A program made the position numbers and the translations under genes. 64,000 nucleotides of DNA from Acanthaster planci. Taxonomy: Eukaryota > Echinodermata > Asteroidea > Valvatida > Acanthasteridae. The DNA is taken from contig NW_019091363.1 in NCBI RefSeq assembly GCF_001949145.1, positions 923,871 through 987,870 of the forward strand. The letters run 5' to 3'. Of the stretch, positions 1 to 12,340 are shown piece by piece; the stretch's first letter is position 1; each line of letters starts with the position of its first letter. Under the pieces are notes generated by a model. The model searched no databases. It worked only from the letters and a program-made list of their open reading frames with translations, and was not told the DNA's origin.

Positions 1-99
1 TGTATAGCCCTTTCTAGTACCTGCCGGATACTCAGTCTCAGTACACCATAATATCCCTACTCTCTGGACTCAATGGGGGGGGGGATAGTGTGCAACCAT

Positions 100-280
100 T
101 TCTTGCCCTGTCAGGTTAACCACAAATACATGCAGCTCTCGCTGCACTCAAAGGTGGGCATTTATACCCCTTGGAGGAGAGAGGCAAGTGGGGGTTAGCC
201 GGCTTGCCCAAGGTCACCCTGTATTTGGCATTGCAGGATTCAGACTCAGACCCTGTGATCAGGAGTTACAAACCTCAACC
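100..280 (-). mobile_element. tRNA-derived SINE fragment (reverse strand)
   Basis: Read on the minus strand, this stretch has a B-box-like segment (GAGTCTGAATCCTGC), then GACCTTGGGCAAG, then TTGCCTCTCTCC and GTATAAATGCCCACC. That order is what I know from tRNA-type SINEs of marine deuterostomes. A second, differently decayed copy lies near 10.6 kb and shares the GCCTCTC...ATAAATG part. The exact ends are unclear: the upstream end runs into a C/G homopolymer near 281-288 and another G run sits near 74-84. Such copies are non-autonomous and are moved by a LINE reverse transcriptase. An old, diverged copy is inferred. Confidence 0.5.
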
Positions 281-1611
281 CCCCCCCATAATAAGCATTT
301 AAGAGGAGTTTCCTAAATTGCTGTATGTGATTGAGGAACAAGAATGGTTTCCCTGACTCAATATCTAGACCACTCCCACAGGGAGTGTCTCCATCCTTTC
401 TAGGTATGTTCATTCTTCTTGATCTGATGGAATAGCAACCTTATCCATCCAATTCCATCACAAAGTGTGCATCATCCAAATAACCCTCTTCTCTTGGTGA
501 CAAATGATGCCTTTAACAGGCGGCAGCAGCTTGGGTAAGTCTTTACCCTTTTCCTAATTAAATAATGCTTTTCTCGGCATGCTGGAGAGATGAACCATGT
601 CTGGGCCTTTGAAGTCTCCGCCAAGACTCTATGCCGGTTCCCCCTGAGATGGTCCGATAACAACACGCTTGTGAATTCGTGCCGCAACATATGGGTTAAT
701 ATGAACACGCCTAACCCCTGCCAGTCCAGCCTCCACCGGAATGTGGTGAAAGGGATTATATCTCATCTGATTAGTTTTTACCCCAGATTTTTAAAAATTC
801 ATCACTCTAAAGCAATTGCCCTCTGTTACTGCCAGCCCAGATTAACCTCAACAGTGCATGATGTGAATTGTATTGTAATCGAGGCAAGGCAATTTGCTTC
901 CTGAAGACTCCCTTAAGGTCTTGTGGCTGCAACTAAAGCCACTTGTTAAAGTGTTGGACAAACAAACATCTTCCATCTCTTTCTGACTCTAGCATTTCTG
1001 TTGAAGATAAATTACAATCTGTTTGGAGAAAGTAAATCTATATAGATGTGTACTTTATTTTGTCACCGGCTACGCTGTCACATCAAAACAAAATATTATT
1101 GTAAATCCATGAATGAAAATTATCAAGCAAACAATCTATTTCAGGTTAAAAGAAAATTGGAAACACAATATATCATTTATGTTTGAACACATCAATACCT
1201 TTTTTGTAATTGTATTCATTGAATAGGTAAATACTATAAATAACTATAAGGGATGGAGGAAATTGCTCAAATAAGAAAGAAAAAAGGAAGAAGAAAAGCA
1301 CAGGAAAAAACAGACAAGGACAGAACAAATAAAGAAAATAAGAAGAAAAAAGTGGTTAGAAATTATGAATTGTGATACTTTTTCAATAGTATGCATTATT
1401 TAATTATCAGAATAACATGACAGCAGCAACATTTTAAGGTACTTTTTGAAATGTACTTGCACATGTGGGACATCTGTAAACTTTAATAGCCCAATGTAGG
1501 ATATATTTTTGATACATTGAAGTATATAGTCAGTTCACTGCCACAAATTCCAGTTGAAATCAACATTTTGTTTTGATCCCATGTTAGTTCTGCATTTTTT
1601 GTTTGCTTCTG

Positions 1612-1845
1612 CTTTAATTAATTTTGTTTGTATGCCAAATCATTGCAGTTGACAGTGCTGATTAGAAATCCCATTAAAGGAGATAATTAATGAATTGAAA
1701 TTCATGGCAATTTTTTTTTGAGAGTTTTTGTATTTTTATATTACCTTTTTTCAAGTTTTAATAGTAGCGGCTAGCTAATTAAATACCTGCCAAGTAATTA
1801 ATTATGTTGTGTTTCCAGGTTCGATTAAATTTCAATAATTGGTAA
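1612..1845. promoter_or_regulatory. Cluster of homeodomain-type TAATTA sites
   Basis: TAATTA occurs at 1615, 1684, 1776, 1795 and 1799, with CAATAATTGG near 1834. TAATTA is the core recognised by many Antp/Q50 homeodomains. At roughly 60% A+T about one copy per 1.4 kb is expected, so five in 190 bp is a local excess, although AT-rich DNA makes such clusters less surprising. No promoter or exon is adjacent. It could be an enhancer or simply AT-rich sequence. Confidence 0.22.
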
Positions 1846-2667
1846 ATAAAGGCCACTTAGAATAATAACCAGACTTGTCAGGGAAATTAAAGTCACATAA
1901 ATTTAATAAAGAGAAGATTACCTCTCTAGTCCAGGGCTCGCAGTGTCCTTGAATCTGATCACTACAACCATACATGTACATCGCTAACGGGTCCTTTACA
2001 ATGTAAGTGCCCTATTAGCTTTAATTGGGGTGGTACTGCGCACTTCTAATCCAGTTAGTGCACCAATTCCCATCAACTGTCACCAGCCATAGCGATGCTG
2101 GGCTAGGCTGTCTGTACAAGCCAAGGGATCATTAAAGACGGAGATGGTTGCAGCACCAAATGTGAACAGCGTATGGGAAAAGATGGTTCGAGTAGGAAAT
2201 CTTCCTCCTTTATTAATTTCACTGAAAACAAAGGTGTTAACAGGTGAGCTAATTTTTTAACCACTCAAAAGTTACTTAAGAATAAAACCAAAACAAAGTG
2301 AAATTAAAAGCAAACAGAAAAAAAACAAGGAAAACAACAGGTGCAAAGTGAGAAATATTTTAAAAATACCCAAACCGAAGTTCTGTTGGCATTTGGCAAG
2401 CTAGATGGATATCAAATCTGAGTTTCTGTTGGATATTCTCTCCTTGGCCCCTCCCTACTTGTAACTTTGAAAACCGATGGCTATACGAGGTACCAGTACA
2501 CTATAGAATCATCTAATGTAGACAAGGTCTTTGCTACAAATGCAACTCCCTCATGGGACCTTAATGGAACCCTCAGAATGACACAATTGTACAGGTTGTT
2601 AGCTATGTAACAATCCTATTTCTAAAGATTCTTCGCCAACTTTCTTTTGTGCTCGTTGTGGTCATCA

Positions 2668-2692
2668 TTCGAATTCTTGTCCAGAATTCGAA
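2668..2692. repeat. Perfect 9-bp stem hairpin
   Basis: TTCGAATTC and GAATTCGAA flank a 7-base loop, a perfect inverted repeat. It is short and isolated; no terminator-type T run or known element was recognised with it. Confidence 0.6.
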
Positions 2693-5595
2693 ACTGATTT
2701 CTTTCTCTTAGAGAGAAAAAAAATGGTTTTATCGCAAAGTGGGGCCGTCCTTTTTTTCTGATTGATATTTATCAAACTTAATGCTCTGAGCTTTGCAATA
2801 AGGCTTAATGTTCATAATTGTAATCCTCTTAAGTCGGGATGGGGGAGGGGATCTGGCTCAGTGTAGGTCCATTGTCTGCCTGCCAGACACTTCAATCCTA
2901 TAAGGTGGGGCCGTTATCTGCAGTGTTGAACATCAAAGACTTGTCTTGTAAGCCAAGGACAAATCCAAGGTTTTGTAAACCCTATTGTGTGCTTAGTTCC
3001 TTAAACTTAAGTCCTTGTACATCCAGCGTTTTCGTCATAGTCAGTCATCTCTGTTAGGATGTTTCCCTTGACTTCCTTTGTCCTTTTGACCTTCGGAAAG
3101 CAGAGGTTTATTGATGGCAATGAAAAATATGATCATGGCAATTGTCTTATGAATAGTGATGGACTCAATTATGCATGAAGGTATTTCATGGTGTAGATTG
3201 ATAGATCTATGTTCATTATTTAAGATCCATATGATAATTATTGAACTCATGGTATTAATTATGTAACCCAAGTGCCAATGGCCCTTTGCTAACCCTTACG
3301 TAGATATTAACTATTTGTAAGCTTGTTTGTTTTAACAGGATTACACTTGCTTAACAAAGAGAAATCAAAAGCAAAACAACACGAAAACATTTACCAAATG
3401 CCCTATAATTTGGCCTTTAACAGCATTTTCTTTGACTAAAATATGAATGTTCAAATTGATAAAATTAGTTTTGACTGTGTCTTGTATCTTTTATAACAAA
3501 TACTAGCGAATATGGTTTTAATTTGCATCTACATGTGTACACATAGTAGTAAGCTTGGTTGGTACAAGACAAGCTTTTTTACAGCAAAGACCATGAAAAA
3601 TGTAACACAAAAGCTTTGCAAGAAAAAGTTTTTCAAGGAGATTTCTGACTCAAATTTCTTAAGAGTCAATTTGGGAAGTGGTAGGACAATCTTGCTTAAT
3701 TTCTCGCTATATTTCATAAATTTGGAGATGCTTTAATGATACAAAAACAACACAACTAAAAAAAGTCATCCACAATCACTTGTCACTGTTTGTGTTTTGT
3801 TTTGGGCTGGAATGATTTCTTTTTTCATACTTTAAAAAAATCCTTGTTGTATCAATCTGCAAACCCAAACAGCAATGCTACGGTACATGTATGTACACAG
3901 TATAGTCACTTGGTAGTTATCAAGGCTGCTAATACATGTAAGAGTTAAAATCTGATGATTTGTCAGCATTTACCAGCAAACTTCAACCTATTGAGAGGTG
4001 ATGTAGGTTTAGTTCACATGTTGTTGTTCAACCTCACATGTTGGTAACTGTCCCCTCAAAGAATATGAAAAAGTTAAGCAGTCGACAAGCTGCTTGATGA
4101 TCAATTACTTTTAATCATATTTCTGACCAGATTTCCCAAAATGGACACTCACTACGAGCTTGGTGCGACCAAGATGTAAATGCCAGAGCTCTTCAGTTGT
4201 GTTATTTTTTATGCTGTTAACTTGTGTGAGACAAGAACCCATAAATATTGATGGTTCTTAAATATGAGGGTAGAAAAAGAGACTTGAAGTTTTAGAATTT
4301 AAATCATTGTCACATTGATGTCAGACTTGAAAATGATCGATGGGCTGGTCACCAGACCTTTAGTTATTTATTCCCAAACTTCCACTCTCAGTAACGGGTA
4401 AAGCAGAGGTAAAGTTGAAGTTTAAAGCTGACATTTTCTTCTACTGAGTCACTTCCAGTTTCTATGACTTTCCTATTGTTATATACACTGATCTAGTTAG
4501 TTTTATACCATTTGGAGAATGTAGTTGTTGGACAGTTAAATGTAGATACACTTCCAAAAAAGGAAACAAGACAATACTGCAGTATACTGGATCTTGTGTT
4601 TCTTATATTGTGTTCACAACACTGACATCAGGTTGAAATGAATGAGGTTCTCAACATTCATTATCACTTTTTAAATTATTGACTTGACAACTAAACCATC
4701 ATTTACTAGTAACAGGTACATTCCTGGCCTTTCATCTCTGCAGTCTGGGTTCAATTTCTAGGCTCAGTCAGGAATTGGTTGTCGTTTTGGTTTTCAGTCC
4801 CTACCTGATTCCATGGGTTTACCTACGTGTAGCGTATTCTTCTAGGGCTTGCCTCTCATGTCAGAAACTGTCTACTGTATCATTGTCTTCTCTCTTCAGG
4901 GTTTTTTCAGGCTTAAAGCTACAGTGCTTCTCAGGAATCCTCGATTTCATTACCGAGAATGATGATAATAATAATTTACCGAACTCGAGAATACAGGGTA
5001 ATATTAATTTGGGCATTCACATTAAAATTACAAAACTGACAAAATTTAACAGCACAATAAGATACAGTGGGATGCCCATGAGAGCATGAAAGTTTAATAG
5101 AGTTCTCTCTGATTGCTTTCTTGTTGTTTCGTATAATGACGCGGTGCTTCGCCCTATGATCATGCTTGACTAGTTACATGAGGAATACTTGTATCAGTAA
5201 AATAGGGCACAAGCTAGGCCTTTGGCTTTGCCATTGACATTGATATATCTTTCACATTAAACACGTCATTGATATTTTACGGGGGTTTCCACTTTTACCA
5301 TGCTTTTTGAGACAGGTAATAAAGAATGATAAAAGTAGGCGTCCAGGAAGAAACAAGACCCTCCTTGGAGATGTGGGCTAAGAACTTGGCCAGGAATTTG
5401 GGGCAATTACCTGTGCTCAGGCCGGGCAGTTGAAGGTTAAAGAATCCTTTGATGAATGGAATGCAAGCGAAGCATGCTTTATCGGCTCATGTATGGCACT
5501 TCCTTAAAAATTGATCTCAGTGTTTTTAATATTAGATAGGGTTTTGTGCTAGAGTCAGCATACATGTGTATGAATGAGTGTTCTTTTTTTGAGTC

Positions 5596-5623
5596 TTGAG
5601 TTTCCAGTATTGAGTTTCCAGTT
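5596..5623 (+). repeat. Two 14-bp tandem copies
   Basis: TTGAGTTTCCAGTA is followed directly by TTGAGTTTCCAGTT. A partial third unit (TCGAGTC) follows and a GAGTC precedes. This is a minimal minisatellite seed with no inferred function. Confidence 0.6.
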
Positions 5624-7312
5624 TCGAGTCTGCGGTTTTGAATGAATGGCTAAAAATTCCTACTCAGAGTGAATAACTCAAAAATGTTGCGTTTTGCATC
5701 ATGACCAAGTTGTAAGAGGCCTTGTGGGAAAGGTCACTTGAGATTGGCGAATCAGAATTATTGCCTGGATTATGTGTTACCATGCACTCTTTGATGGTGT
5801 CCTGGAGTGGGATATCTCAGGACTCTTCTTAAGTCATTTGATTTTTGATCAAAAATGTTATCATTTTGATTAATCATTCAGGTTGTGCTACATCTTGGCA
5901 TTTCTCCAAAAAACCCCCCAAAAAGTCAAGTGAAGGATTTACGTTACTGTAGCTATTTGGAAGAGAGTTCATACCTTGTAGGCCAGTGAAAGCTTACAAG
6001 TATTTTATCGCCGTTTATTACCGTGCAACAGTCTCTCTCCAAATGTTTTATGGATTTCTCCTCATCCCCTAAGCTGACCCCTGCCCCCAGAATGTGTTTT
6101 AGTTCATGAAATCAATTTAAAAATAATACTTAATAGTTTCTGACATCTCCCTAGCTGAGAAGAAGAAAACAATGGAACATCAAGCTCAAGTCCATAAGGG
6201 CATGGAATTCCTGTGTTTCCGAAGATGGCAACATGAAGTGGTGGTAAAGACTCCTTGGTTTCCAACCATCCATGCAAATACAAATCATGGATCGCCCCTG
6301 CTTTAATCAGTTAGAATTTCTCCTGCACGACGCGTTCGGCTCAGGAAGTTTTCATCTCGATCCGGGCATTGTGGGTGCAGGGTTGAGCAAGGTATTGACT
6401 CTATAGTAACTAGCTGCCATGCAGACCTTTCATCTGTTGTCTCTTTGTGTGCATGCAAAAACTTCCCTCGGGGGGGGAATATAAAAAGAATCCCGCAAAA
6501 TTGTTAAAACGTATGCGTAGATGGAAATTTCTTATTGCTTATTTGGTTGTGCAAACAGGTGTAAACAATATCATGAAATGGGAATGAAAAAAAACCTGAA
6601 GGCCTGAGCTTTGTCTAGACTGGCCTGTGCCAATCCAATGTTTTGATAAATCTGTACAATTTTTTTTTGGGGGGTGGGGGGAATTCCTGCAGACTTTATC
6701 TGCTAGGAATGAGCCAGGGAACCAGGCCCTGAAAGGGGATTTATTGATTTTGTTGTGGAGAGCTTCTACACAAATCTAGCCACCCTCCTAAAAAAGTGGC
6801 AGGAACCTACTATATGGTTATCATTTCACTTACAGGAAGGTTGGGGGGGAGGTTGCAGCTGGTTGGTGAAAGCTGGGCGATGTTTGCAGAGCGTGATACA
6901 GACTGTTACCATTGCTTTTCAGCCCGTAGCCCTTAAAAAGGCCAATATTTACCCAGGAAATCAGTCGTTGGGGAAAATAGCCAAGGATTTTCCGTCAGTG
7001 GTTTATGTTTTTTCCAGTGTTTAGACATGTGCAGCATTTTCAGTCTGCTGCCCAAATGGACGGAACTTCTCTTATGTAAGCCTCAAGAAACTGTTCAAAT
7101 ATTTTCCTTTTTCCACTTAAGAGAAACTAGCGTGTTAATATCCTAGCATTATATTTAAAAACTAATTAGTATATTGCCAAAATATTCTTCAGTATTATTA
7201 AATAATGGTAATAGGATACTTCAATTCCCAGGCACTGTGTAATATTGATTTGTAAGTGTTCCATTTGATGGAGGATCTCAACATCCAATTTGTTTCTTTC
7301 TCTCCTTTCTGA
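5624..7312. other. Gene-free stretch with T/G homopolymer tract
   Basis: No coding frame above 90 codons and no transposon recognised. It contains a self-complementary TTTTTGATCAAAAA near 5847-5860 and a composite T9-G6-T-G6 tract at 6660-6681, one of several T-run/G-run junctions in the window. Confidence 0.6.
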
Positions 7313-7560
7313 CATGGGCCAATTTCATAGAGCTGCTTAAGCACAAAATTTGCTTAAGCGTGAAAAAACCTTGCTTGATAAATCAAGTAACCAGCTACAA
7401 CGCCATGTGATGTATATTGTTCTGGGATTGTGTTTAGATGTCTTTTTGGTTAGCATGACAATCAGATAGAGTTTGAGCTGGTAACCCTTGTTTATTAAGC
7501 AAAGTTGTTTCCTGCTTAAGCAAATTTTGTGCTTAAGCAGCTCTATGAAATTGGCCCATG
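7313..7560 (+). mobile_element. MITE with perfect 47-bp terminal inverted repeats (copy 1)
   Basis: Positions 7313-7359 and 7514-7560 are exact reverse complements over 47 bp. The arms start CATGGGCCAATTTCATAGAG and carry two GCTTAAGC blocks. Pairing continues imperfectly inward by a further 35-40 bp (TTGCTTGATAAA against TTTATTAAGCAA; AACCAGCT against AGCTGGTT). The 248-bp length, foldback form and lack of coding capacity fit a miniature inverted-repeat transposable element moved by a transposase encoded elsewhere. A target duplication cannot be fixed because the outermost CATG is itself a palindrome. A copy in the same orientation lies at 54221-54467. Confidence 0.9.
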
Positions 7561-9684
7561 GGGGTTTGGACTCTGGTTGGAACTGTAGGAAGTGTGGCAT
7601 TCACATACATGGATGTACATGTATACACAGTCATTACACGTGATGGTGTTTATTTCACTGTAGGAGATTACGTATTTAGCAAAAATACCTTGCATAGGGC
7701 TTGAATTTGAAGGAAAACGGAAAGAACATTTATGTGTATGTCACACTAAAATAGAGCAAAAGGTGTATGATTACATTTTACCTTTGCCATTCTGGGAAAA
7801 CAAATAACAAAATGACATTTTGATCTTATTAGCATATTTGTGACGCATTTTAGTGACTTCTCATTATATGGTTGTAAATATGTACATGTACTTTTAGAAG
7901 TTATAGATATCGGAGCTTATACAGTATGTAACATGTGGTCAACATGTACATGTAAACTGCACTTGATTTCTAAACTTCTGTTGGGAATAAATTAAAAGGC
8001 AGTTGGCGTTTTGGTCATTAATCATTTGACCAGAATTAACTCTCTGTCCAATGATCAGTTTATTACAAGCACCTGTTGCAGTTAAAGCACACTGATGCAG
8101 GACGGCTTTCCTAGGCACAGCTTGTGCATGCCTGGTGTGGTGTATGTGATGGCTACTGGATCACTCAAGCCCTGAAGAAATCTTTATAATTAATCAGTCT
8201 GAAAAATGTATAGATGCCCTCAATCATGTTTGATGACAAGAACAAGTGATACTCACCCCTCCCTCCTCTCAAAAGAAAAAAAATGGAAAAAATAAAGAAA
8301 AAAAACAACTTTGAAATCTTTGTGGAATCTGGCCACGTCAGCTGGCAGGAAAGTTGATTACTTCCCCCAATCCCATAAATCATAAAACAGGATCCCTGTT
8401 CCTTCCGACAGGATGACATATGTATCTGTGCCACTTCACTGCAATCATCCCTTTGGAATATCAGACGATGCATTCTGGCCATGTGCTTTCACACATTTTA
8501 GGGCCTAGTGTGTTTTGATTTGAGGTTTCTTTTTTTCTTCTTTTCTTTTGAGAATCCAATCTAAAGTCAGTGGGATGATATTTTCTTTAAAAATAGGAGA
8601 ATTTGCAGTCGCGGAAAGGCTTATTAGGTTATGGAAGGCACAAATCAAAACGCTGAGACTAAAGAGAATGCATTTAACAAATTCAGGAAATGAACCGTTG
8701 GTCTAGCTCCCTGGAGTGGACAGTGAGCAGTTTTGAGCTCTTAGGACCTGTGACAGTAAATTGTACCTGTTCATAGGGCTTTGTCGTGAGCAGATTCTTG
8801 AGTGAAAATGAGTTGGGATGGGGTGTTGGGTAGGCGTGGATATGTCTTCTGACATTTTCCTCATTAAGCAACTTCAGATCCTGCTCATATATTTTGAGGA
8901 AAAGACGTGTACCAGTATGTGGATACTGTAGTAGAGGTTGAAGTGCCTGATGAAGTGTCTGGCCAGATCATTGGCTAATGCTTCCCTCAGACAGGTGTGG
9001 TTGGAGTGGCTGAGCACGTGCGTCATTTATTTCCCGGAGTCTATACACGTGTCAAGCAGATTAGTCCTTGATAATATCCCAGGTGGTTTCTGCGAGTGGC
9101 ATTGTGGTACTGACAAGTTTTTTGTGGATAAAGCAAATTATCTGCACTCATAGCTGGCTGTACAAAAAGCAGGGGGGAAAACCTCTGGGAGAAATTTTGA
9201 CCTTCGGACATAGACTGCCCTAAATCACAAAACCAACACTTAACAAGGAAATAAATTCATATAGAAAGTCCAGTGATTGTAAAATATGAGCTTCTCCCTT
9301 ACCTTTGGCTATTGTGTCTTGTGGGGTTCAACATATGGTTCCTCTAAAATCAATCACTTTTAACATTTATTATACGCAAGAGCCATTTCAAAAGTTATTA
9401 CAGTTGAATAGAAACTTCCTACCCAGCATATCCCTTCAAAGTGGCTGTATTCGATAACATTTCTAACAAGGAGCTGTATTTTACTTTGAATCCTTTTTTT
9501 CACTCTCCTGTTTCTTGTCAAGTGGCCTTGTGAGAAATTAGACAGGTGTTAGTGGTTACTCCTTGATATTGCTCACCCTAGCGATCACTCCTTTTTCGGG
9601 TGAAGCCATTTTCATATTTTCTTTGGCACCAGGATGGGCCCTGTCTTCATGCAATTATTTCCCTCCCCCCTTTTCTCTGCCATT
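7561..9684. other. Gene-free stretch
   Basis: No supported exon. There are three TACATGTA octamers (7616, 7883, 7947) close together, and an A-rich/C-rich tract near 8250-8310. Frames in this interval reach 105 codons on the minus strand (8165-8482), but that frame is low-complexity (a run of phenylalanines from the A tract). Confidence 0.6.
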
Positions 9685-9820
9685 GCGGATCAATTAAATC
9701 AACAGTGCTGTAGCGTAATTGGCTGCGTCAATGTGATCTGCTGGTAACTGCCGCTTGTGCTGGCATTTTATTGAAAGTGGATAATTTGATTTGAAACGAT
9801 ATGCAAATAAAATCCATTCC
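9685..9820. promoter_or_regulatory. Possible conserved non-coding element with octamer
   Basis: This 135-bp patch has mixed, non-repetitive composition. It contains a perfect POU octamer ATGCAAAT at 9801-9808, CAATTAAATC at 9691, a GTAATTGG at about 9715-9722 and TTTATTG near 9767-9773 (Hox/Cdx-like). The combination is typical of developmental enhancers, but single motifs are weak evidence and conservation cannot be judged from one sequence. Confidence 0.22.
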
Positions 9821-10534
9821 TGAACAGAAATTTATACACGTGCATCTGTCTGAGTCAAGGTCTAGGGTTGCCGCGATCTTGTTTGCCAACGAACTAGGGA
9901 TCACTCTTCTTTTTTAGATGGCATTACGTGGAATCCCTGTACTAAATGGAAAAAAATAACTTTTTGGGAAAAAGATATCTGGCAACCTTACTCAAGAATC
10001 TGTACCACTGGTCTGATTTTTGCCCTCTTGATACACATTTTACTAGTTCCTAGAAATGGATCGGTGACAGTGATTTTTAATTAACACACGGTTGTGGCCT
10101 ACAGTGCCAACTCAAACAGGGTCATATAAATGTCAATGCAATTGTTTGAAAGGGACAATGCAACAAATAAATGTAAACAAAATCTGCTTCTGAAGATGTG
10201 CAGTATAGTTTGGCTTGACTTGTAGAAAGAACACAAACAACAACAAATGATTAATTGCAGACTGGAAAGCAAGGGTCGAACAAAACGTTTACTAAGTAAA
10301 AGAATGCTTTGCATATGGTGCCAAATATCATATACAGAAGTAAAATTTTTGTTGTCCACTCAATGGCACCAGCTTTTTTGGGGCGGGGTTGAAAGAGCTT
10401 TTTACTTTCTCTGTGTGCTTTTTTACAAAGAGAAAAAAAAATGTCAACAGTTTTTTAGAGTTGTTGCACTTGCCTGTAATTGGAGTACTCTTGGATTATG
10501 GGGAGGTAGAGTAAGATCGATCTTTTATTTTGGA
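9821..10534. other. Gene-free stretch
   Basis: No coding region recognised. Two overlapping opposite frames of under 100 codons (around 10099-10540) have no protein-like features. Confidence 0.55.
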
Positions 10535-10690
10535 GGATAGCATCTGCAGGTGCCAATCGGGGGTTCAAATCTTGTGCCTTGGTGCTTATGTTGGACAAGA
10601 CACTTTTAATAACTACTATTGCCTCTCCCCACCCAGGAGAATAAATGGATATACATGTACACTGTACATGCAGAGGGCAGAGAGTGTACT
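10535..10690 (+). mobile_element. tRNA-derived SINE fragment (forward strand)
   Basis: A B-box-like GGGTTCAAATCTTGTGCC (near 10561) is followed by a GGACAAGACACTTTTAATAA segment, then TTGCCTCTCCCCACCC and AGAATAAATGGATA. This is the same order as the reverse-strand copy at the start of the window. The tRNA-like head upstream is too degraded to place an A box. The tail end is unclear, with TACATGTA at 10652 and a partial inverted repeat (TACATGTACACTGTACATG). An old insertion is inferred. Confidence 0.5.
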
Positions 10691-12340
10691 GATCTCTAGC
10701 TGCTGCTGACAACTGATCTCATGGCCCAGTGAAAGAGGGTAACAGTGAGGTGCTGCAGTGAGACTTCTGCTAGGGTAGGTCCATTTCATGGTCAGTGGTG
10801 TAACTATGGGGGGGGGGCATATGCCCCCTCCGTATGAAACCTGTGCTATCTCCCTCACTGAGAAATGAGAGAAGGAAAAATTCCTGGTGATAGTCCAGCT
10901 TGGTTGGTGTTTTAACTTTCACTTCATGAGATTGAGGTAGATCAGATCCTAACATGCCCTTTCCAGAAAATGAGGGTCCCCAAGTGCCCCTCTGCAAAAT
11001 GTACCCCAGTTTAAACCACTGCTTATAGGATTGGTTGAAAGTTTGTACGCACCACTGCATTGAGATCATTTGTCTTTTTTGCACAGTACCATTAGCCTTA
11101 AAGTCACCTCCTTGCACACTTACCATATGACATTCAAGTGGACATATACATGCATATGCCTTGCCCAGGGTTATTCCAGGCGATGCAAATACCTTCATTC
11201 GATTACCACTGATGGGACCAAACAAAATCTGATACTGCCTATGCATGTCATTGAAGAAATCACCACCAGATATACCGGATTTGTACAAACCATTTTTGAA
11301 TTGCAGAAGTCTAAAAATGTTGTTTTAGTGTGGGTGTTTCAAGGAAAGTATTAATATCAAATGCATGAAATTACCATTTCATTTGGCAACTATGCCTTGC
11401 TAACAAGATGATGTTGAATGGAATCTGTGTCACTGTGGTCACTTTTTAAATGCATACATGTTGGTACACTTGAGCAGTCTCTTTGAAAGGTCGAAGAAGT
11501 TTTAATCCAAACGGTGCTCAATCCTTCACCCTTGGAGGATTTGGGACTCTTAGAGTTAATGTAGCTGTTACTGGCATCCCTCCTACACTTTCCCTGCTAC
11601 GCTTTCCACATCCAGTTTTTATTTGGAGGAAAATTGGTCTTCTTATACAATTACTCAGGCTGTGCCAGTGCACTCTATTTTATTGGTTAATGGAAGTGAG
11701 CTAATTGTAGGAATTTTCTTGCTGCCGTGATCGAGTGAATCTGTGCATCATCAGAAATCACAGGAATTGAAATCAGTCTAAAATGTTGGAAAGTGCGTCT
11801 GGTTTGAGTAAGTATGTGTAAGTGCATGTACCTCCTAAGCCTTTCATTTCTGTTGGGTTAGGTTCAAGTCCCACCTTGCCAGTCTGTATCTGTTCAACTG
11901 TGGTTATGCTAACATTTCCTGCATTGCTGTTGCATCCATCACAAGTCCCTTCACAGGTCCTCTCACAAGACCAGTCCCAATTCCAAAGGGTAAACTGCAA
12001 AGCAATGCATTTGTTGCAGTTAGATACAGGTTTGAATTGTAATTAGCATGCTTGTAATGGATTTTTGCAGTGAACTTATAGTGATTTGTGATGGACTCGG
12101 AGTACAGCACTCCACTGAAAAAGGTTATTCATTGTTTTTCTTCGTTTTTTCATTCTTTGTCTGAAGGGGGTCCCAGCAAAACTCCTGTTTCTTTTGGTCT
12201 TTATTTTTTTTGGGGGGAGGGGTTCAGCATGGGCTGAAAAAGTCTCACACCCGCTACTCAGAATGGAGCCTTCCAGTTATCTTGGTATTGCCTCTGTAAA
12301 TACATTTTACACCCCAGGGGAAAAAACGGAACAGGTACCA
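10691..12340. other. Gene-free stretch with one long unassigned frame
   Basis: A minus-strand frame of 172 codons (11288-10770) is open. It overlaps a G10 run, an opposing 94-codon frame and the tail side of the SINE, has no recognisable domain, and is treated as chance. A T8-G6-A-G4 tract lies at 12204-12222. Confidence 0.5.

Larger units (their letters stand above)
281..5590. other. Gene-free AT-rich stretch
   Basis: No convincing coding region on either strand: the longest frames are about 105 codons and show no protein-like pattern. It holds short A- and T-rich runs, a small hairpin (CACTCCC/GGGAGTG) near 374-390, a hairpin at 2668-2692, several TACATGTA octamers (about 1971, 3884, 3933) and a TAATTA-rich patch listed separately. 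Nothing else is recognised. Confidence 0.6.

Noticed and set aside
10770-11288. 172-codon minus-strand open frame
   Set aside because: Runs over a G homopolymer and overlaps an opposing frame; no known domain.
11850-11885. GGTTCAAGTCCCACC resembling a tRNA T-arm
   Set aside because: The flanking bases do not form a T stem, and no acceptor, D or anticodon stems can be found around it.
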